From Streptomyces sp. NBC_00620 (GTDB lineage Bacteria > Actinomycetota > Actinomycetes > Streptomycetales > Streptomycetaceae), in the NCBI RefSeq assembly GCF_026341825.1, contig NZ_JAPENY010000001.1, forward strand, positions 1,116,001-1,180,000: a stretch of 64,000 bases of DNA. The letters run 5' to 3'. Position numbers and translations under genes: made by a program. The notes beneath the pieces are model-generated. The model did no database searches. It was not told where the DNA came from and saw only the letters and a list, made by a program, of their open reading frames with translations. Position 1 is the first letter of the stretch; every line of letters begins with the position of its first letter. Shown piece by piece: positions 16,389 to 24,739 of the stretch.

Positions 16389-17042
16389 GTGAAGCGCCGC
16401 TCTTTGCCCGTTGCTGCCGCGTTCGCCGCGACCGCAGCCATGCTGCTGACCGCATGCGGCAGCGGGGACGACAGCTCGAAGGACAGCGACAAGATCGCGG
16501 GGGCGGACACCGGCGAGACGACGTCGGCTTCGCCGAGCGCGAGTGCGTCGGAAACAGCGGGACGCCCGAAGGTCACGCTCGCCGAGGACATGGAGAACGT
16601 CTTCGAAGGCGGGAAAACCGGCGATCCGGTGAAGGACGCCATCCTCTACGACAACACCCAGGCCGTCTCCGCCATGGACGAGGCCGTCTACACCCGCAGC
16701 CTTCAGAAGCCCTCGTTCGGCACGTACTTGGCGGATGACGCCGCGAGGGACGCAGCTGTCTGGGTCCAGGGCTTCTACGACGACGGAATCACCTGGACCG
16801 GCAAGGTTCGCTACTTCAGCCGCGAGATCACATCGCTGAAGAACAACGTCGCGACCCTGACGTACTGCTCCGATGAGTCGAAGTCGTTCAACAAGAACCT
16901 CAAGACCGGCAAAACGTCGGGTGCGGTCTCGGACCCGGCCGACTACATGGTCTTCTACAACACCCGTCTCCAGAAGGACGCGAAGGGCATCTGGCAGACG
17001 ACTGACCTCATCTCGAAGCGGGGGGCTTCCCAGTGCCAGTAG
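16389..17042 (+). CDS. Secreted lipoprotein of unknown function
   Basis: A 217-residue protein. The GTG start at 16389 has GGGGAG seven bases upstream. A basic N-region, a hydrophobic stretch (SLPVAAAFAATAAMLL) and the lipobox LTAC give a type II signal peptide with the lipidated Cys near residue 22. A Ser/Thr/Ala linker follows (DTGETTSASPSASASETAG), then a folded region with WVQGFYDDGITWTGKVRYFSREI and a late Cys pair (TYCSDES, SQCQ). The layout resembles small NTF2-like lipoproteins, which is a guess. It overlaps the next gene by 10 bases, so the two are co-translated. Confidence 0.8.
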   Translation: MKRRSLPVAAAFAATAAMLLTACGSGDDSSKDSDKIAGADTGETTSASPSASASETAGRPKVTLAEDMENVFEGGKTGDPVKDAILYDNTQAVSAMDEAVYTRSLQKPSFGTYLADDAARDAAVWVQGFYDDGITWTGKVRYFSREITSLKNNVATLTYCSDESKSFNKNLKTGKTSGAVSDPADYMVFYNTRLQKDAKGIWQTTDLISKRGASQCQ

Positions 17043-18088
17043 TGCGTCGGCGCATCGCGGCAGTCGCAGTCTCAACAGCCGTGCTGGTAGCTGTGGTTCC
17101 GCCCGCATTCGCCGGAGGAGGGCGAGGAGGTGGCGACGGGGGCTCCGTCGGGGAAGTTCCAGCAGACCCTTCCGGTGGCACTGCAAAGCAAAGCATCTAC
17201 GCCAGCGTCATCCAGTTCGACGAGTCGAAGAATGGCTCAGGAAAAAGCACTGGAACCGTCACTCCCGCAAGCGACTGGACCCCTCCCGCTTGTTGGTACG
17301 AGCCCAAGTGGACGCCCGCGGAGTTCGCCACGGAATTCCAAAAAGAGTGGGACATCCCGCACGCCAGCGGCGTGGGAGAGGCGTACAACCTCGCCCAGGA
17401 CCACTACAAGAACGGCGAGCCGTACACGGACTTCAACGAGTCCGAGACGGGCAAGGGAATGTGGTGGGACGCGGTCAGGGACAAGGATCGCGAAGAGGCG
17501 GGCGATCCAGCCGCTTTCGAATGCGACACCGCCACGTTCTGGGTGGAGAACGGCGAGACCCCGGACGTGGAAAACGCGGTAACCCCTGAGATTCTCGCCC
17601 AACTCGCGTACAACCGGATCAAGGTGCCCGACACCGAGGTCACTCTCGCCCCGGAGACCGTCACCAAGGTGAACCTCCCGACCTGGGCCTGGCTCGACCA
17701 GGCCGAGTTCAAGGAAGTCTCGGTCACCGCGTCGCTGAATGTCGGCGGGGTGAACATCCAGGCCACCACTACCGCCAAGCCCGTGTCCCTCAAGCTGGAG
17801 CCGGGAACGGTAGACGCCGAGACCTACCCCTCCTCCGGAGAGTGCACGTTCAACAACGACGGTTCGATCGGCGAGCCCTACGCCGAGGGCAAGGCCAACC
17901 GGACACCACCATGCGGCATCAAGTACCTCCGGTCCTCAGGCGACGGGACGTACAAACTCCAGGCGACCATCACCTGGGAGATCACCTGGGTGGGCACCGG
18001 CAACCCGAACCCCACGGCCCTGCCCGACGGCACCTTCGGCAACGAGCAGAACGTCACCGTCCAGGAAATCCAGTCCATCAACCGCTGA
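17033..18088 (+). CDS. Sec-secreted protein, first gene of T7SS cassette A
   Basis: A 351-residue protein starting at GTG 17033, with GGGGGGC upstream and a 10-base overlap with the lipoprotein gene. The signal peptide (VRRRIAAVAVSTAVLVAVVPPAFA) should be cut after Ala at about residue 27; a Gly-rich spacer follows. The C-terminal 220 residues are a close paralogue of the partial protein at 1-665 (LPTWAWLDQ, LEPGTVDAETYPSSGEC, TPPCGIKYLR, ITWEITWVGTG, VQEIQSINR). Predicted extracellular; no catalytic motif recognised. The WXG100-like gene follows after 20 bases, as at 1-1075. Confidence 0.8.
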   Translation: MPVVRRRIAAVAVSTAVLVAVVPPAFAGGGRGGGDGGSVGEVPADPSGGTAKQSIYASVIQFDESKNGSGKSTGTVTPASDWTPPACWYEPKWTPAEFATEFQKEWDIPHASGVGEAYNLAQDHYKNGEPYTDFNESETGKGMWWDAVRDKDREEAGDPAAFECDTATFWVENGETPDVENAVTPEILAQLAYNRIKVPDTEVTLAPETVTKVNLPTWAWLDQAEFKEVSVTASLNVGGVNIQATTTAKPVSLKLEPGTVDAETYPSSGECTFNNDGSIGEPYAEGKANRTPPCGIKYLRSSGDGTYKLQATITWEITWVGTGNPNPTALPDGTFGNEQNVTVQEIQSINR

Positions 18089-18108
18089 CCGGGGCAAGGA
18101 CGAAGGGC

Positions 18109-18399
18109 ATGTCCAAATCAGACCTGATCGTCGACTTCGAATTGCTCGAGAAATCAGCGAAACAACTCGGCGAAATCCAGAGAGAGTTCAAGAATCTCGA
18201 CGACTGGAAGGACGACATCAAGTCTGTCGTGGGAGCGTCTGAGATCAAGTCAGCAATGACTGACTTCATCGACAACTGGGACGACAACCGTAAGCGTCTA
18301 CTTGAGTCGTTGGAAAGTGTCGGGAAGATGGTGGAAGGCACGCGGGACGCGTTCAAGAAACTTGATGACGATCTGGCGAAGGCCGGACGTAAGAAGTAG
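18109..18399 (+). CDS. WXG100-like small helical protein (FxxxD variant)
   Basis: A 96-residue protein with AAGGACGAAGGG before ATG 18109. Two helices flank a central FIDNWDDNRKRLL turn, with a C-terminal DAFKKLDDDLAKA. The C-terminal motif sits where WXG100 substrates carry YxxxD/E but has Phe, exactly as in the protein at 749. The codons are richer in A/T than the flanking chromosome. It lies between the Sec-secreted protein and the T7SS-signal protein, suggesting it is co-exported with one of them. Export is inferred. Confidence 0.75.
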   Translation: MSKSDLIVDFELLEKSAKQLGEIQREFKNLDDWKDDIKSVVGASEIKSAMTDFIDNWDDNRKRLLESLESVGKMVEGTRDAFKKLDDDLAKAGRKK

Positions 18400-18443
18400 A
18401 AGCGTCCTGCACTCCGCCTGAACGGCTGCGCTCAAGGGGAGAG

Positions 18444-19787
18444 ATGGCAAGGCCGAAGGACTGGCATCCACTGCGCGAGAGCGATCCCGTACCGGGTGAC
18501 CCCGGGGGAATCCGCAGCGAAGTGAAACACATGAAGAAGATCGCGGAATACCTGCGTACCCAGGCGGCGGCTCTCACCGCGATGGCTGACGCCGACAACC
18601 TCAAGGGCAAGTACGCCGACGAGCTGGCTGAGAATGCCCGCGGTCTGGGCCGCAAACTTGACGAGGCGGAGGACCGCTACCGCGAGGTCAAGGGTCATCT
18701 GTCCGGTTGGGCCGACGAACTCGAAGAGTTCCAGAAGAAGGCCGACAAAGCCGTCGGGGACGCTCAGGACGCCCAACGCGTGATCGACTCCCACGAAGCG
18801 AAGGCCGATGACAAGTCGGGCTCCGGCAAGAAGGACAACGAGAGCCAGGACGGCGGCTCGGCAGGTGAGGATCCCGCACTCAAGCGCGCCAAGGAGGACT
18901 TGGAGGACGCGCGCAAGCGGCTCAACACGGCAGCCGGCGACTACGACGAGCGAGCCGGTCACTTCGCAGGCAAGATCCGGTCCTCCATCGACGACGACAT
19001 GAAGGACAGTTGGTGGAACGATCTCAAAGGATGGGTCGCCGACGCCGACTGGCTCAGCAGCATGGCCAATTGGATGAGCTGGGCCGCGACGATCGTGGGC
19101 ATTGCCGCCATGTTCTTCCCTTTCCTGGGCCCCCTGGCCCTCGCGCTTACGATCGCGGTGGCCCTTATTCATCTCGGGCAGGCGCTCACCGGGAACGGCT
19201 CATGGTTCGACGTCATCATGGACATCGGCGCACTCAAAATGGCGCGGAACGGAATCAAAGCGGCCAAAGCTGTAAAAACTCTCCAGGACAGTTCTCGCAA
19301 GACCGCGGCCGGACTGGCAAAGGACAAAGCCAAGTCGCAAGCGTCAGAGGCCAATGCCGGATTGAGGAAGACGGCGGCCCGCAGCGAGCGCAGGCGCGGC
19401 GGCACATCGAGCAAGAATCGTGAAGCCGCCCGAGGCCGTCGCCTGCGTGCGGAGGACCAGAACCGCAAGGCCGGCACAAGGGCGTCGGACGAGGTGCGCG
19501 ATGCCGAGATGCCTCAGATCACCGCGCAGGAAAGCGCCAGTGCGCTCGGCGACAAGGCCCTCGGCCGCCAGATGAAGGACATCAAGAAATGGCGGGACGA
19601 GTACCCCGACAGCACCACACTCGCCGACAACGCCCGTCAAGCCGAGCGCCACAAGAACACGGTTCAAGGATCGTGGGGGGTGGCTACTGGACTCGACGCG
19701 GCTGACAAGAGCGCGGATCCCGTTACGGACGGCGAGTACGGCAGGATGAAGGACGGTATGACCGCGCCCGTAGGATCGCAATGGTGA
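18444..19787 (+). CDS. Large T7SS-signal-domain protein, cassette A
   Basis: A 447-residue protein with AAGGGGAGAG before ATG 18444. It opens RPKDWHPLRESDPVPGDPGG, the hallmark of the T7SS-signal domain found on actinobacterial T7SS substrates, followed by about 150 residues of predicted coiled coil (charged, with an SGSGKKDNESQDGGSAG linker). A hydrophobic hairpin follows at about residues 205-255 (ANWMSWAATIVGIAAMFFPF, LALALTIAVALIHLGQ), then a very basic, Arg/Lys-rich C-terminal region (ARSERRRGGTSSKNREAARGRRLRAE). No known toxin domain was recognised. Its mirror counterpart is at 23454. Confidence 0.78.
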   Translation: MARPKDWHPLRESDPVPGDPGGIRSEVKHMKKIAEYLRTQAAALTAMADADNLKGKYADELAENARGLGRKLDEAEDRYREVKGHLSGWADELEEFQKKADKAVGDAQDAQRVIDSHEAKADDKSGSGKKDNESQDGGSAGEDPALKRAKEDLEDARKRLNTAAGDYDERAGHFAGKIRSSIDDDMKDSWWNDLKGWVADADWLSSMANWMSWAATIVGIAAMFFPFLGPLALALTIAVALIHLGQALTGNGSWFDVIMDIGALKMARNGIKAAKAVKTLQDSSRKTAAGLAKDKAKSQASEANAGLRKTAARSERRRGGTSSKNREAARGRRLRAEDQNRKAGTRASDEVRDAEMPQITAQESASALGDKALGRQMKDIKKWRDEYPDSTTLADNARQAERHKNTVQGSWGVATGLDAADKSADPVTDGEYGRMKDGMTAPVGSQW

Positions 19788-19800
19788 AGGAAGCCCGCTG

Positions 19801-20220
19801 ATGACCGACGCCCCCCGCGCAGGGGAAGCCGACCAGAACACCCGGCGAGCGCAGCGTCTTCCGTATTGCGTGGCAGCCACCAAGGTGATCTTTGTTCTGG
19901 CCCTCCTCCGGCTGTTCGCCGGCCCGATGACCAAAGACCTTCTGGACGAGGAACTGCTCCCCATGCCGACCTGGGAGTGGGCTCTTTGCGCGCTCACTCC
20001 GGCGATCCTGATCTACCTGGCACGGCGCCCGGAGAACTGGGTCGCGCTGGCAGGCGAGCGTACCTTCCTCATGATTGCGCTGAGCTTCTACTTGCTCTAC
20101 TCATTGGCTTTCGCTGCCTTCCAGGGCGTGTGGATCCTTTGGATTGGTGTCGCAGCCGGCCTAGGCGGCTTCGCGGGAATTTGGTACCTGAACCGCAGGG
20201 AGCCCGCACATGCCCGGTGA
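19801..20220 (+). CDS. Small membrane protein, cassette A
   Basis: A 139-residue protein, ATG 19801 with GAAGGAAG upstream, 13 bases after the T7SS-signal gene. Three to four hydrophobic segments: VAATKVIFVLALLRLF, WEWALCALTPAILIYL, TFLMIALSFYLLYSLAFAAF and VWILWIGVAAGLGGFAGIW. It overlaps the next gene by 11 bases. Its position after a putative effector, matched by the membrane protein at 22868 in cassette B, would suit an immunity or anchoring role; this is speculation. Confidence 0.7.
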   Translation: MTDAPRAGEADQNTRRAQRLPYCVAATKVIFVLALLRLFAGPMTKDLLDEELLPMPTWEWALCALTPAILIYLARRPENWVALAGERTFLMIALSFYLLYSLAFAAFQGVWILWIGVAAGLGGFAGIWYLNRREPAHAR

Positions 20221-20878
20221 ACAGACCGGGCCGATCGAGGAGACTGTCCCGCCCGTGACGGGCTACCGCATGCTCCTCCCCGACCAATGGGCCCAAGTCC
20301 CCCTGCGCCAGGGCACCGAGGAAGCCATCCGCCGCATCCTGGACGACGCCTACACCCGCATGCCCAAGGACGCGCCACCGGACAGGATCGGCCCGTACAA
20401 GCGGGAGTTGGAGCGTCGTTTCCGAGGGGCTGTCGCCCAGGCTCAGCGGACCAAGGCCCTGGACCTCTATCTGCCGGTGAAGCCCATGGGCGGCAACTTC
20501 AGCCTGGGAGCCTCGATCCTCGTCTCGGAGACCCCGCTCCCCCGGCGCGTCGAAACCACCGACAGGACCGAGCCGACCGACCTGGCCGTGCAACTGCTGT
20601 CCAGGGACGGGGTGGAAGGAGCCGACCTGAGCTCGGGAGAGATCGACGGCGCCCTCGCCGTGCGCCGTGAACATGTGGCCAAAGCCAACCCCGGCGAAGG
20701 CGCCGAACTCGCCTCCCGCCGTGTCGAGTACATCGTGTCCGTACCAGACGACCCCGACCGCTGGTTCGTGGCCGCCTTCTCGACGATCGGGAGCGGGCAT
20801 CCCCGGGACGAGCTCTCGGAGGCGCTCGTCGAATGGTTCGACGCCGTGATGGCGAATTTCCGTTGGCGGCGTGGATGA
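20210..20878 (+). CDS. T7SS-linked family A protein, cassette A
   Basis: A 222-residue soluble protein; AGGGAG precedes ATG 20210, which overlaps the previous gene. It opens TGYRMLLPDQWAQVPL, shared in form with the starts of 21598 and 9957, followed by a long helix, LDLYLPVKPMGGNFSLGASILVSETP, a GALAVRREHVAKA stretch and a final VEYIVSVPDDPDRWFVAAFSTIGSG strand set. The counterpart at 21598 ends similarly (YLHLAFSMPLSGSEG). I know no function. Overlap by ATGA with the family B gene indicates a coupled pair. Confidence 0.68.
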   Translation: MPGEQTGPIEETVPPVTGYRMLLPDQWAQVPLRQGTEEAIRRILDDAYTRMPKDAPPDRIGPYKRELERRFRGAVAQAQRTKALDLYLPVKPMGGNFSLGASILVSETPLPRRVETTDRTEPTDLAVQLLSRDGVEGADLSSGEIDGALAVRREHVAKANPGEGAELASRRVEYIVSVPDDPDRWFVAAFSTIGSGHPRDELSEALVEWFDAVMANFRWRRG

Positions 20879-21489
20879 GTGAATTCTGGCCCATCATCGA
20901 CATCGAGTACATCGACGCCTATCCGTGGATCATCATTCCTCCGCGCGCCGGCCCCTCGGCCCCGTTCGACGAGTGGGACGACATCCGCATGTGGTGCCGC
21001 GATCGCTCCGAAGACCTGTGGGCCGACCGCGGGCTCGACCCCGGTCCGAACGGCGTGGACTTCGTCGGAGGCACCCTGGCGCGTTGCGCCGAGGCTTTCT
21101 GTCCGCCCGGCTCGAAGCACTGGCTGTTCCTGCACCTCGACAACCCCACCGACGTACCGCTCCCGGTCTGTGCGGCGATCGGACCCGCGAAGGGCTCTCG
21201 CGAGGAGACCCTCCGCGCCCTCACCGAGGCGGACGACCCGAACGCCATCGAGCGGCCGGTCGTCAAATCCTTCAAGTCCGAGAGACTCGGCAAGGGTATG
21301 ACCACCTTCCGCTATGTCCAGCAGGACGACTCCCCTCACTTGCTGGCCTGCGTCCGGTACGCCTGGCAGGTCGAGGAGCACGGCGCCGACGTGGTCATGT
21401 GGACGGCCACCGACGACGTCGCCCGCCTCATGAGCGCCGGCGACGACCTGGAGGAACTCGCACGATCGCTGGCGGTCTGGATTCCCTGA
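20875..21489 (+). CDS. T7SS-linked family B protein, cassette A
   Basis: A 204-residue soluble protein whose ATG at 20875 overlaps the family A stop (ATGA). It contains IDIEYIDAYPWIIIPP, a Cys-containing middle (MWCRDRSEDLW, LARCAEAFCPPG), a GMTTFRYVQQDDSPHLLACVRYAWQVEEHGADVVMWTATDDV segment and a C-terminal helix. The arrangement parallels the protein at 22149 (late VRVYVPLPNGTTLIMEMSTP strands, then a C-terminal helix), though residue identity is low. It is the last gene of cassette A. Function unknown. Confidence 0.65.
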   Translation: MSEFWPIIDIEYIDAYPWIIIPPRAGPSAPFDEWDDIRMWCRDRSEDLWADRGLDPGPNGVDFVGGTLARCAEAFCPPGSKHWLFLHLDNPTDVPLPVCAAIGPAKGSREETLRALTEADDPNAIERPVVKSFKSERLGKGMTTFRYVQQDDSPHLLACVRYAWQVEEHGADVVMWTATDDVARLMSAGDDLEELARSLAVWIP

Positions 21490-21597
21490 CCGAGATACAA
21501 ACGGTGGGGCAGGCTCCGAACCGCAGCAACTTCATCCTGCGATCAGCCGGCCGCGCCCCGTCTCACCAGACTCCACGCACCAGCCGTGGACCGCAGA

Positions 21598-22152
21598 TCA
21601 CACCCACCGCAGCGAATACGCCATGGCGTCACAAAGCTCCCCCATCGAACCCTCGCTGCCGCTCAGCGGCATGGAGAAGGCCAGGTGCAGGTAGCCCACG
21701 CCGCCAGGCATGTGTACGTGGAAGTCGATGGTCGTGTCGGTGGTGGCGCGGACCGTCGGGCCGGCCGGTAGTTCGACGACGTCCACCTCGGCGTTCCGGG
21801 CGGTGCGCTGAGCCAGTGCCTGGGCGAAGTCGCCCGGTGTCGGGGCCGATCCGCGGGGGGTCTGTGCCAGCGAGATGAGGAGGGAGGCGGGCAGGGCCGA
21901 CTCGCCGGGCGACTCCGTCTTGAGGAAGAACTCCAACGCGCCCTGGGAGAGGCCGTGTTCGGCGGTGTTGCGCAGGGTGGTCCAGACGGTTCGGGCCACC
22001 TCCGCGGAGACACCGCTTCCCGCGGACTCCTTGTCCACGAAGGTCTTCAACTGGCGGCGCCAGCGCTCGTGGGTGAGGTCGACGCGAAACCAGTCGCGGG
22101 GGACGAGGAGCCGGTAGTCCGAGGGCGGAGTCTCAGCGGTGGTCGCGCTCAC
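21598..22152 (-). CDS. T7SS-linked family A protein, cassette B
   Basis: A 184-residue soluble protein; GTG 22152 overlaps the upstream stop (GTGA). It opens SDYRLLVPRDWFRVDLTHERWRRQLKTF, then has a helix ending in GALEFFLKTE, a strand ASLLISLAQTP, a VDVVELPAGPTVRATT strand pair and FHVHMPGGVGYLHLAFSMPLSG. This is the counterpart of 20210 and of the orphan at 9957. It is the terminal gene of cassette B and converges on cassette A across 108 bases. Function unknown. Confidence 0.68.
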   Translation of the reverse strand: MSATTAETPPSDYRLLVPRDWFRVDLTHERWRRQLKTFVDKESAGSGVSAEVARTVWTTLRNTAEHGLSQGALEFFLKTESPGESALPASLLISLAQTPRGSAPTPGDFAQALAQRTARNAEVDVVELPAGPTVRATTDTTIDFHVHMPGGVGYLHLAFSMPLSGSEGSMGELCDAMAYSLRWV

Positions 22153-22868
22153 GCCCCGCTCGCCCCGGTCGTCCCGGTCGTCCCAGCGGTGATCAACGGC
22201 GAGCCGTCCGCGTTGAAGAGGCGGATGCTGCTGACCGTGTTGCCGAACATCGTGGAGAAGGTGTCCCAGCCGGCCGCGGTGGGGGTGGACATCTCCATGA
22301 TCAGGGTGGTGCCGTTCGGGAGGGGGACGTAGACGCGTATGAACGACGTCGGGAACGTGAAGCCTTCGCCGGACTCGGTCAGTTCGCCGGTGAACTGCGA
22401 CTCCCGGGCGCCGATGTACGACACGGCGGGTCCGCAGGGGAGCTCTATCCGGGAAGCGTCACCCGCGTCCATGCGGCGGAGGCTCGATGAGATCTCCCTC
22501 ACCGCTCCCGGAACACCACCATCGACTTCCGGGCTGTCCACCAGAGCCGCGAACACCGTGGCGGTACAAGGGGTTTCGTCGACCGCGGTCACACCGATCG
22601 CGGCGTACTCGGCTCCGGCGGCCAGCAGGTCGTCGAAGCCGAGTGCGCAGACGACCCCGAACTGGGTCTTCTCGTCCTCCCCCGCCCCCGGGAGGGCCTT
22701 GTCCACGAGTTCTTCCAGCAGCCGTATCGCCTCGTCGTCGTCCGCCTCGTGGATGGGGAGGTCGTAGTAGATCTCCGGCATCACCCAGCGGACTTGGACG
22801 TCGTCGGAGCGGAGCACGGGCGGTGCGGTGTGTGTGGGGACGAACGCCGACACATTGAGCTCGGCCAT
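22149..22868 (-). CDS. T7SS-linked family B protein, cassette B
   Basis: A 239-residue protein; ATG 22868 overlaps the stop of the membrane-protein gene (TGATG), so a longer frame is rejected. The N-terminal third is acidic (VRWVMPEIYYDLPIHEADDDEAI), the middle has FGVVCALGFDDLLAAGAEYAAIG, and the C-terminal third has IELPCGPAVSYIG and IRVYVPLPNGTTLIMEMSTPTAA, strands that recall family A as well. Ends in a TAGTTGTTGASGA tail. It couples to the family A gene through GTGA. Function unknown. Confidence 0.65.
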   Translation of the reverse strand: MAELNVSAFVPTHTAPPVLRSDDVQVRWVMPEIYYDLPIHEADDDEAIRLLEELVDKALPGAGEDEKTQFGVVCALGFDDLLAAGAEYAAIGVTAVDETPCTATVFAALVDSPEVDGGVPGAVREISSSLRRMDAGDASRIELPCGPAVSYIGARESQFTGELTESGEGFTFPTSFIRVYVPLPNGTTLIMEMSTPTAAGWDTFSTMFGNTVSSIRLFNADGSPLITAGTTGTTGASGA

Positions 22869-23440
22869 CAGGGAGTCTGGTCCTTTTCGGGGATGGGGCG
22901 CTCGGGAGCCTCGGGGAAGAACTTCCGGGAGGTGGCATACATCCCGTAGTAGGGGTAGAGACGCGGGATGTCGGCGCCGCCCTGGCGGGCGATGCCGGCG
23001 ATCTGGCGGTAGAGGCGTGCCCTGCAGCGAACGTTTCGGATGGTCTGGTCGAGCAGGGTGCGGCGCCGCACGAGGTAGGTCCCCACCAGAGCGCCGCAGA
23101 CGATCAGCGCGTCCACGACGATGAACGCGATCTGGAACTGCTGGGACTTCTGTGAGGCGACCAGATCCCAGAACGGCCACGCACCGAACCCGAAGACGAA
23201 AATCGGCAGTGCGAGGAGACAGCCGAGGACGCTGCCCTTCTCCGTGTCCTCGCGCCGCTGGAACAGCATCCAGTGCACGGCCCGGTCATCGAGAAAGTCG
23301 AAGCGCACCTCGCGTCCGTAGCGCTCCGCTGCCGCCTTCGCGGCGGGAACGGCCGCGATGACCGACGAGGAGACCATGTTGTGCACGGCCCCTTGGTCAT
23401 CGACGAACTTTCCGAACTCAAGTGCTTGGTAGTCACCCAT
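22868..23440 (-). CDS. Two-helix membrane protein, cassette B
   Basis: A 190-residue protein; ATG 23440 has AAGGAG nine bases upstream. About 80 N-terminal cytoplasmic residues (GDYQALEFGKFVDDQGAVHN onward) precede two hydrophobic segments (LGCLLALPIFVFGFGAWPFW and QIAFIVVDALIVCGALVGTYLV), then a basic C-terminus (RRRTLLDQTIRNVRCRARLYRQ). It occupies the same slot as the membrane protein at 19801 in cassette A but the two are not obviously related in sequence. Function unknown. Confidence 0.7.
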   Translation of the reverse strand: MGDYQALEFGKFVDDQGAVHNMVSSSVIAAVPAAKAAAERYGREVRFDFLDDRAVHWMLFQRREDTEKGSVLGCLLALPIFVFGFGAWPFWDLVASQKSQQFQIAFIVVDALIVCGALVGTYLVRRRTLLDQTIRNVRCRARLYRQIAGIARQGGADIPRLYPYYGMYATSRKFFPEAPERPIPEKDQTP

Positions 23441-23453
23441 GAATCGGTTCTCC

Positions 23454-24737
23454 TTACCCGACGGGCGCCAACGCGCCGTGGAACGAGGTCGGCGACGGGC
23501 TCGGTTGCGGCGTCGGCGAGGGGGTTCTCGCCCCGCCGGACGGAGTGGGAGTCGGGTCGGGCGGGGAGGTGGGCCGGGCGGTACCGGGCGCAGGGCTCAC
23601 CGGGTTCGCTGTGTCGTCCTGGGGGAAGTAGCGCCTCAGCCTCAGCAGGCTCTGTACGTATGCGTTGCCGAGTGCGGCGCCCTTGATGTAGCGCGTGATG
23701 GTCACCGGGTCGAACCCTCCCTCAGGAAGTCTGACCTTGGTGATGCCTCGTTTGGTGAGGAACTTGGAGGCGAGGCCGACGCCCCTGTTGATGCTCTTCA
23801 CGGCGAAGCCGTTGGTGAAGCCCGCCCAGACGGCGTCGCTCGCGACCAGCAGCCGTGACCCCTTGGCCGCCGCGGTGAGCCCCCTCACCGCCCCGAGTCC
23901 CGGGATGATTCCGAGTACATCGAAGGTGATCTTCAACCAGTCGAACTTCCCGCCGCGCGCGAAGTAGTCGTACAGACGGCCCGACAGAGCGGTGGCACTG
24001 AGTGCGCCCGCCGCGACGACAAGGAAGACGGCGAGTGTGCCACCCGACAGCACGACCGCCGCGATCAGCGCAGCCACCGCCAGAACCGTGGCCGCGGTCG
24101 ATATCCAGTCCGCGTTGTCGGCAATCCAGTTCATGATCCCGCCAGGGTCCCGGACCCCGTCGTGGTGGATCACGTTCTTGATCCTTCTGGCCGCCCGCTT
24201 CGCCGCGTCGTCGCGGATCTCCTTGGCGCCCTCGATCTGGCTGCGCGCCACAGCCATGAGATGCGCGGCGTCGTCCCGCTTCTTCTCCTGCTTCGTGCGC
24301 TCCACGTGGTCGTCCTTGGACGGGACCGTGCCGACGGTCGGCTCCAGGATCTTGAGGGCCGCCTTGTGATCGACCTCCGCGGCGCGGAAGTCCTCCAGCG
24401 CCTTGTCCGCGACCCGCTGCGCCCGGCTCAGCTCACTGGCGTACTCCTCCGACTCCCCGTCCTTGACCTTCGTACCGAGCGCCGTCGCAGCCTCGTCGTA
24501 CCGGTCGTACGCCTTCTTCAGGCGCCCGGACGCGTCGCCCGCGATCTCGTGGAAGGCGCGGCCCGCGTCGCTGTCCCAGCCGTCGACCGATGCCAACGCC
24601 TTGATGTTCCGGGCCTGTTTGTCGATCTCTTCGGCCATGCCACGGAGCTTCTTGCCGAGCCGTGCCACCTCGTACGGATCACCGGGCACCGGGTCGGAGT
24701 CGTACATCGGGGTCCAGTCCTTTGGACGGGGTGTCAC
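23454..24737 (-). CDS. Large T7SS-signal-domain protein, cassette B
   Basis: A 427-residue protein. The GTG at 24737 is chosen because GGGGAAG lies just upstream and the T7SS-signal motif (RPKDWTPMYDSDPVPGDPYE) starts immediately; the longer open frame runs through the WXG100 gene. A coiled-coil region follows, then a hydrophobic hairpin (about residues 197-235, TAATVLAVAALIAAVVLSGG, LAVFLVVAAGALSATALSG), an FDVLGIIPGLGAVRGLTAAAKG pre-toxin-like segment and a Pro/Ser/Thr-rich tail of about 50 residues. No catalytic toxin domain was recognised. It mirrors the protein at 18444. Confidence 0.78.
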   Translation of the reverse strand: MTPRPKDWTPMYDSDPVPGDPYEVARLGKKLRGMAEEIDKQARNIKALASVDGWDSDAGRAFHEIAGDASGRLKKAYDRYDEAATALGTKVKDGESEEYASELSRAQRVADKALEDFRAAEVDHKAALKILEPTVGTVPSKDDHVERTKQEKKRDDAAHLMAVARSQIEGAKEIRDDAAKRAARRIKNVIHHDGVRDPGGIMNWIADNADWISTAATVLAVAALIAAVVLSGGTLAVFLVVAAGALSATALSGRLYDYFARGGKFDWLKITFDVLGIIPGLGAVRGLTAAAKGSRLLVASDAVWAGFTNGFAVKSINRGVGLASKFLTKRGITKVRLPEGGFDPVTITRYIKGAALGNAYVQSLLRLRRYFPQDDTANPVSPAPGTARPTSPPDPTPTPSGGARTPSPTPQPSPSPTSFHGALAPVG

Positions 24738-24739
24738 TG

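Noticed and set aside
17033..18088. 'Enoyl reductase' as a name for the secreted protein
   Set aside because: The protein has a Sec signal and no nucleotide-binding motif; that label appears to be an inherited misannotation.
9957..22868. Naming families A and B as immunity proteins or EspG-type chaperones
   Set aside because: Position would allow it, but no sequence motif supports either role.
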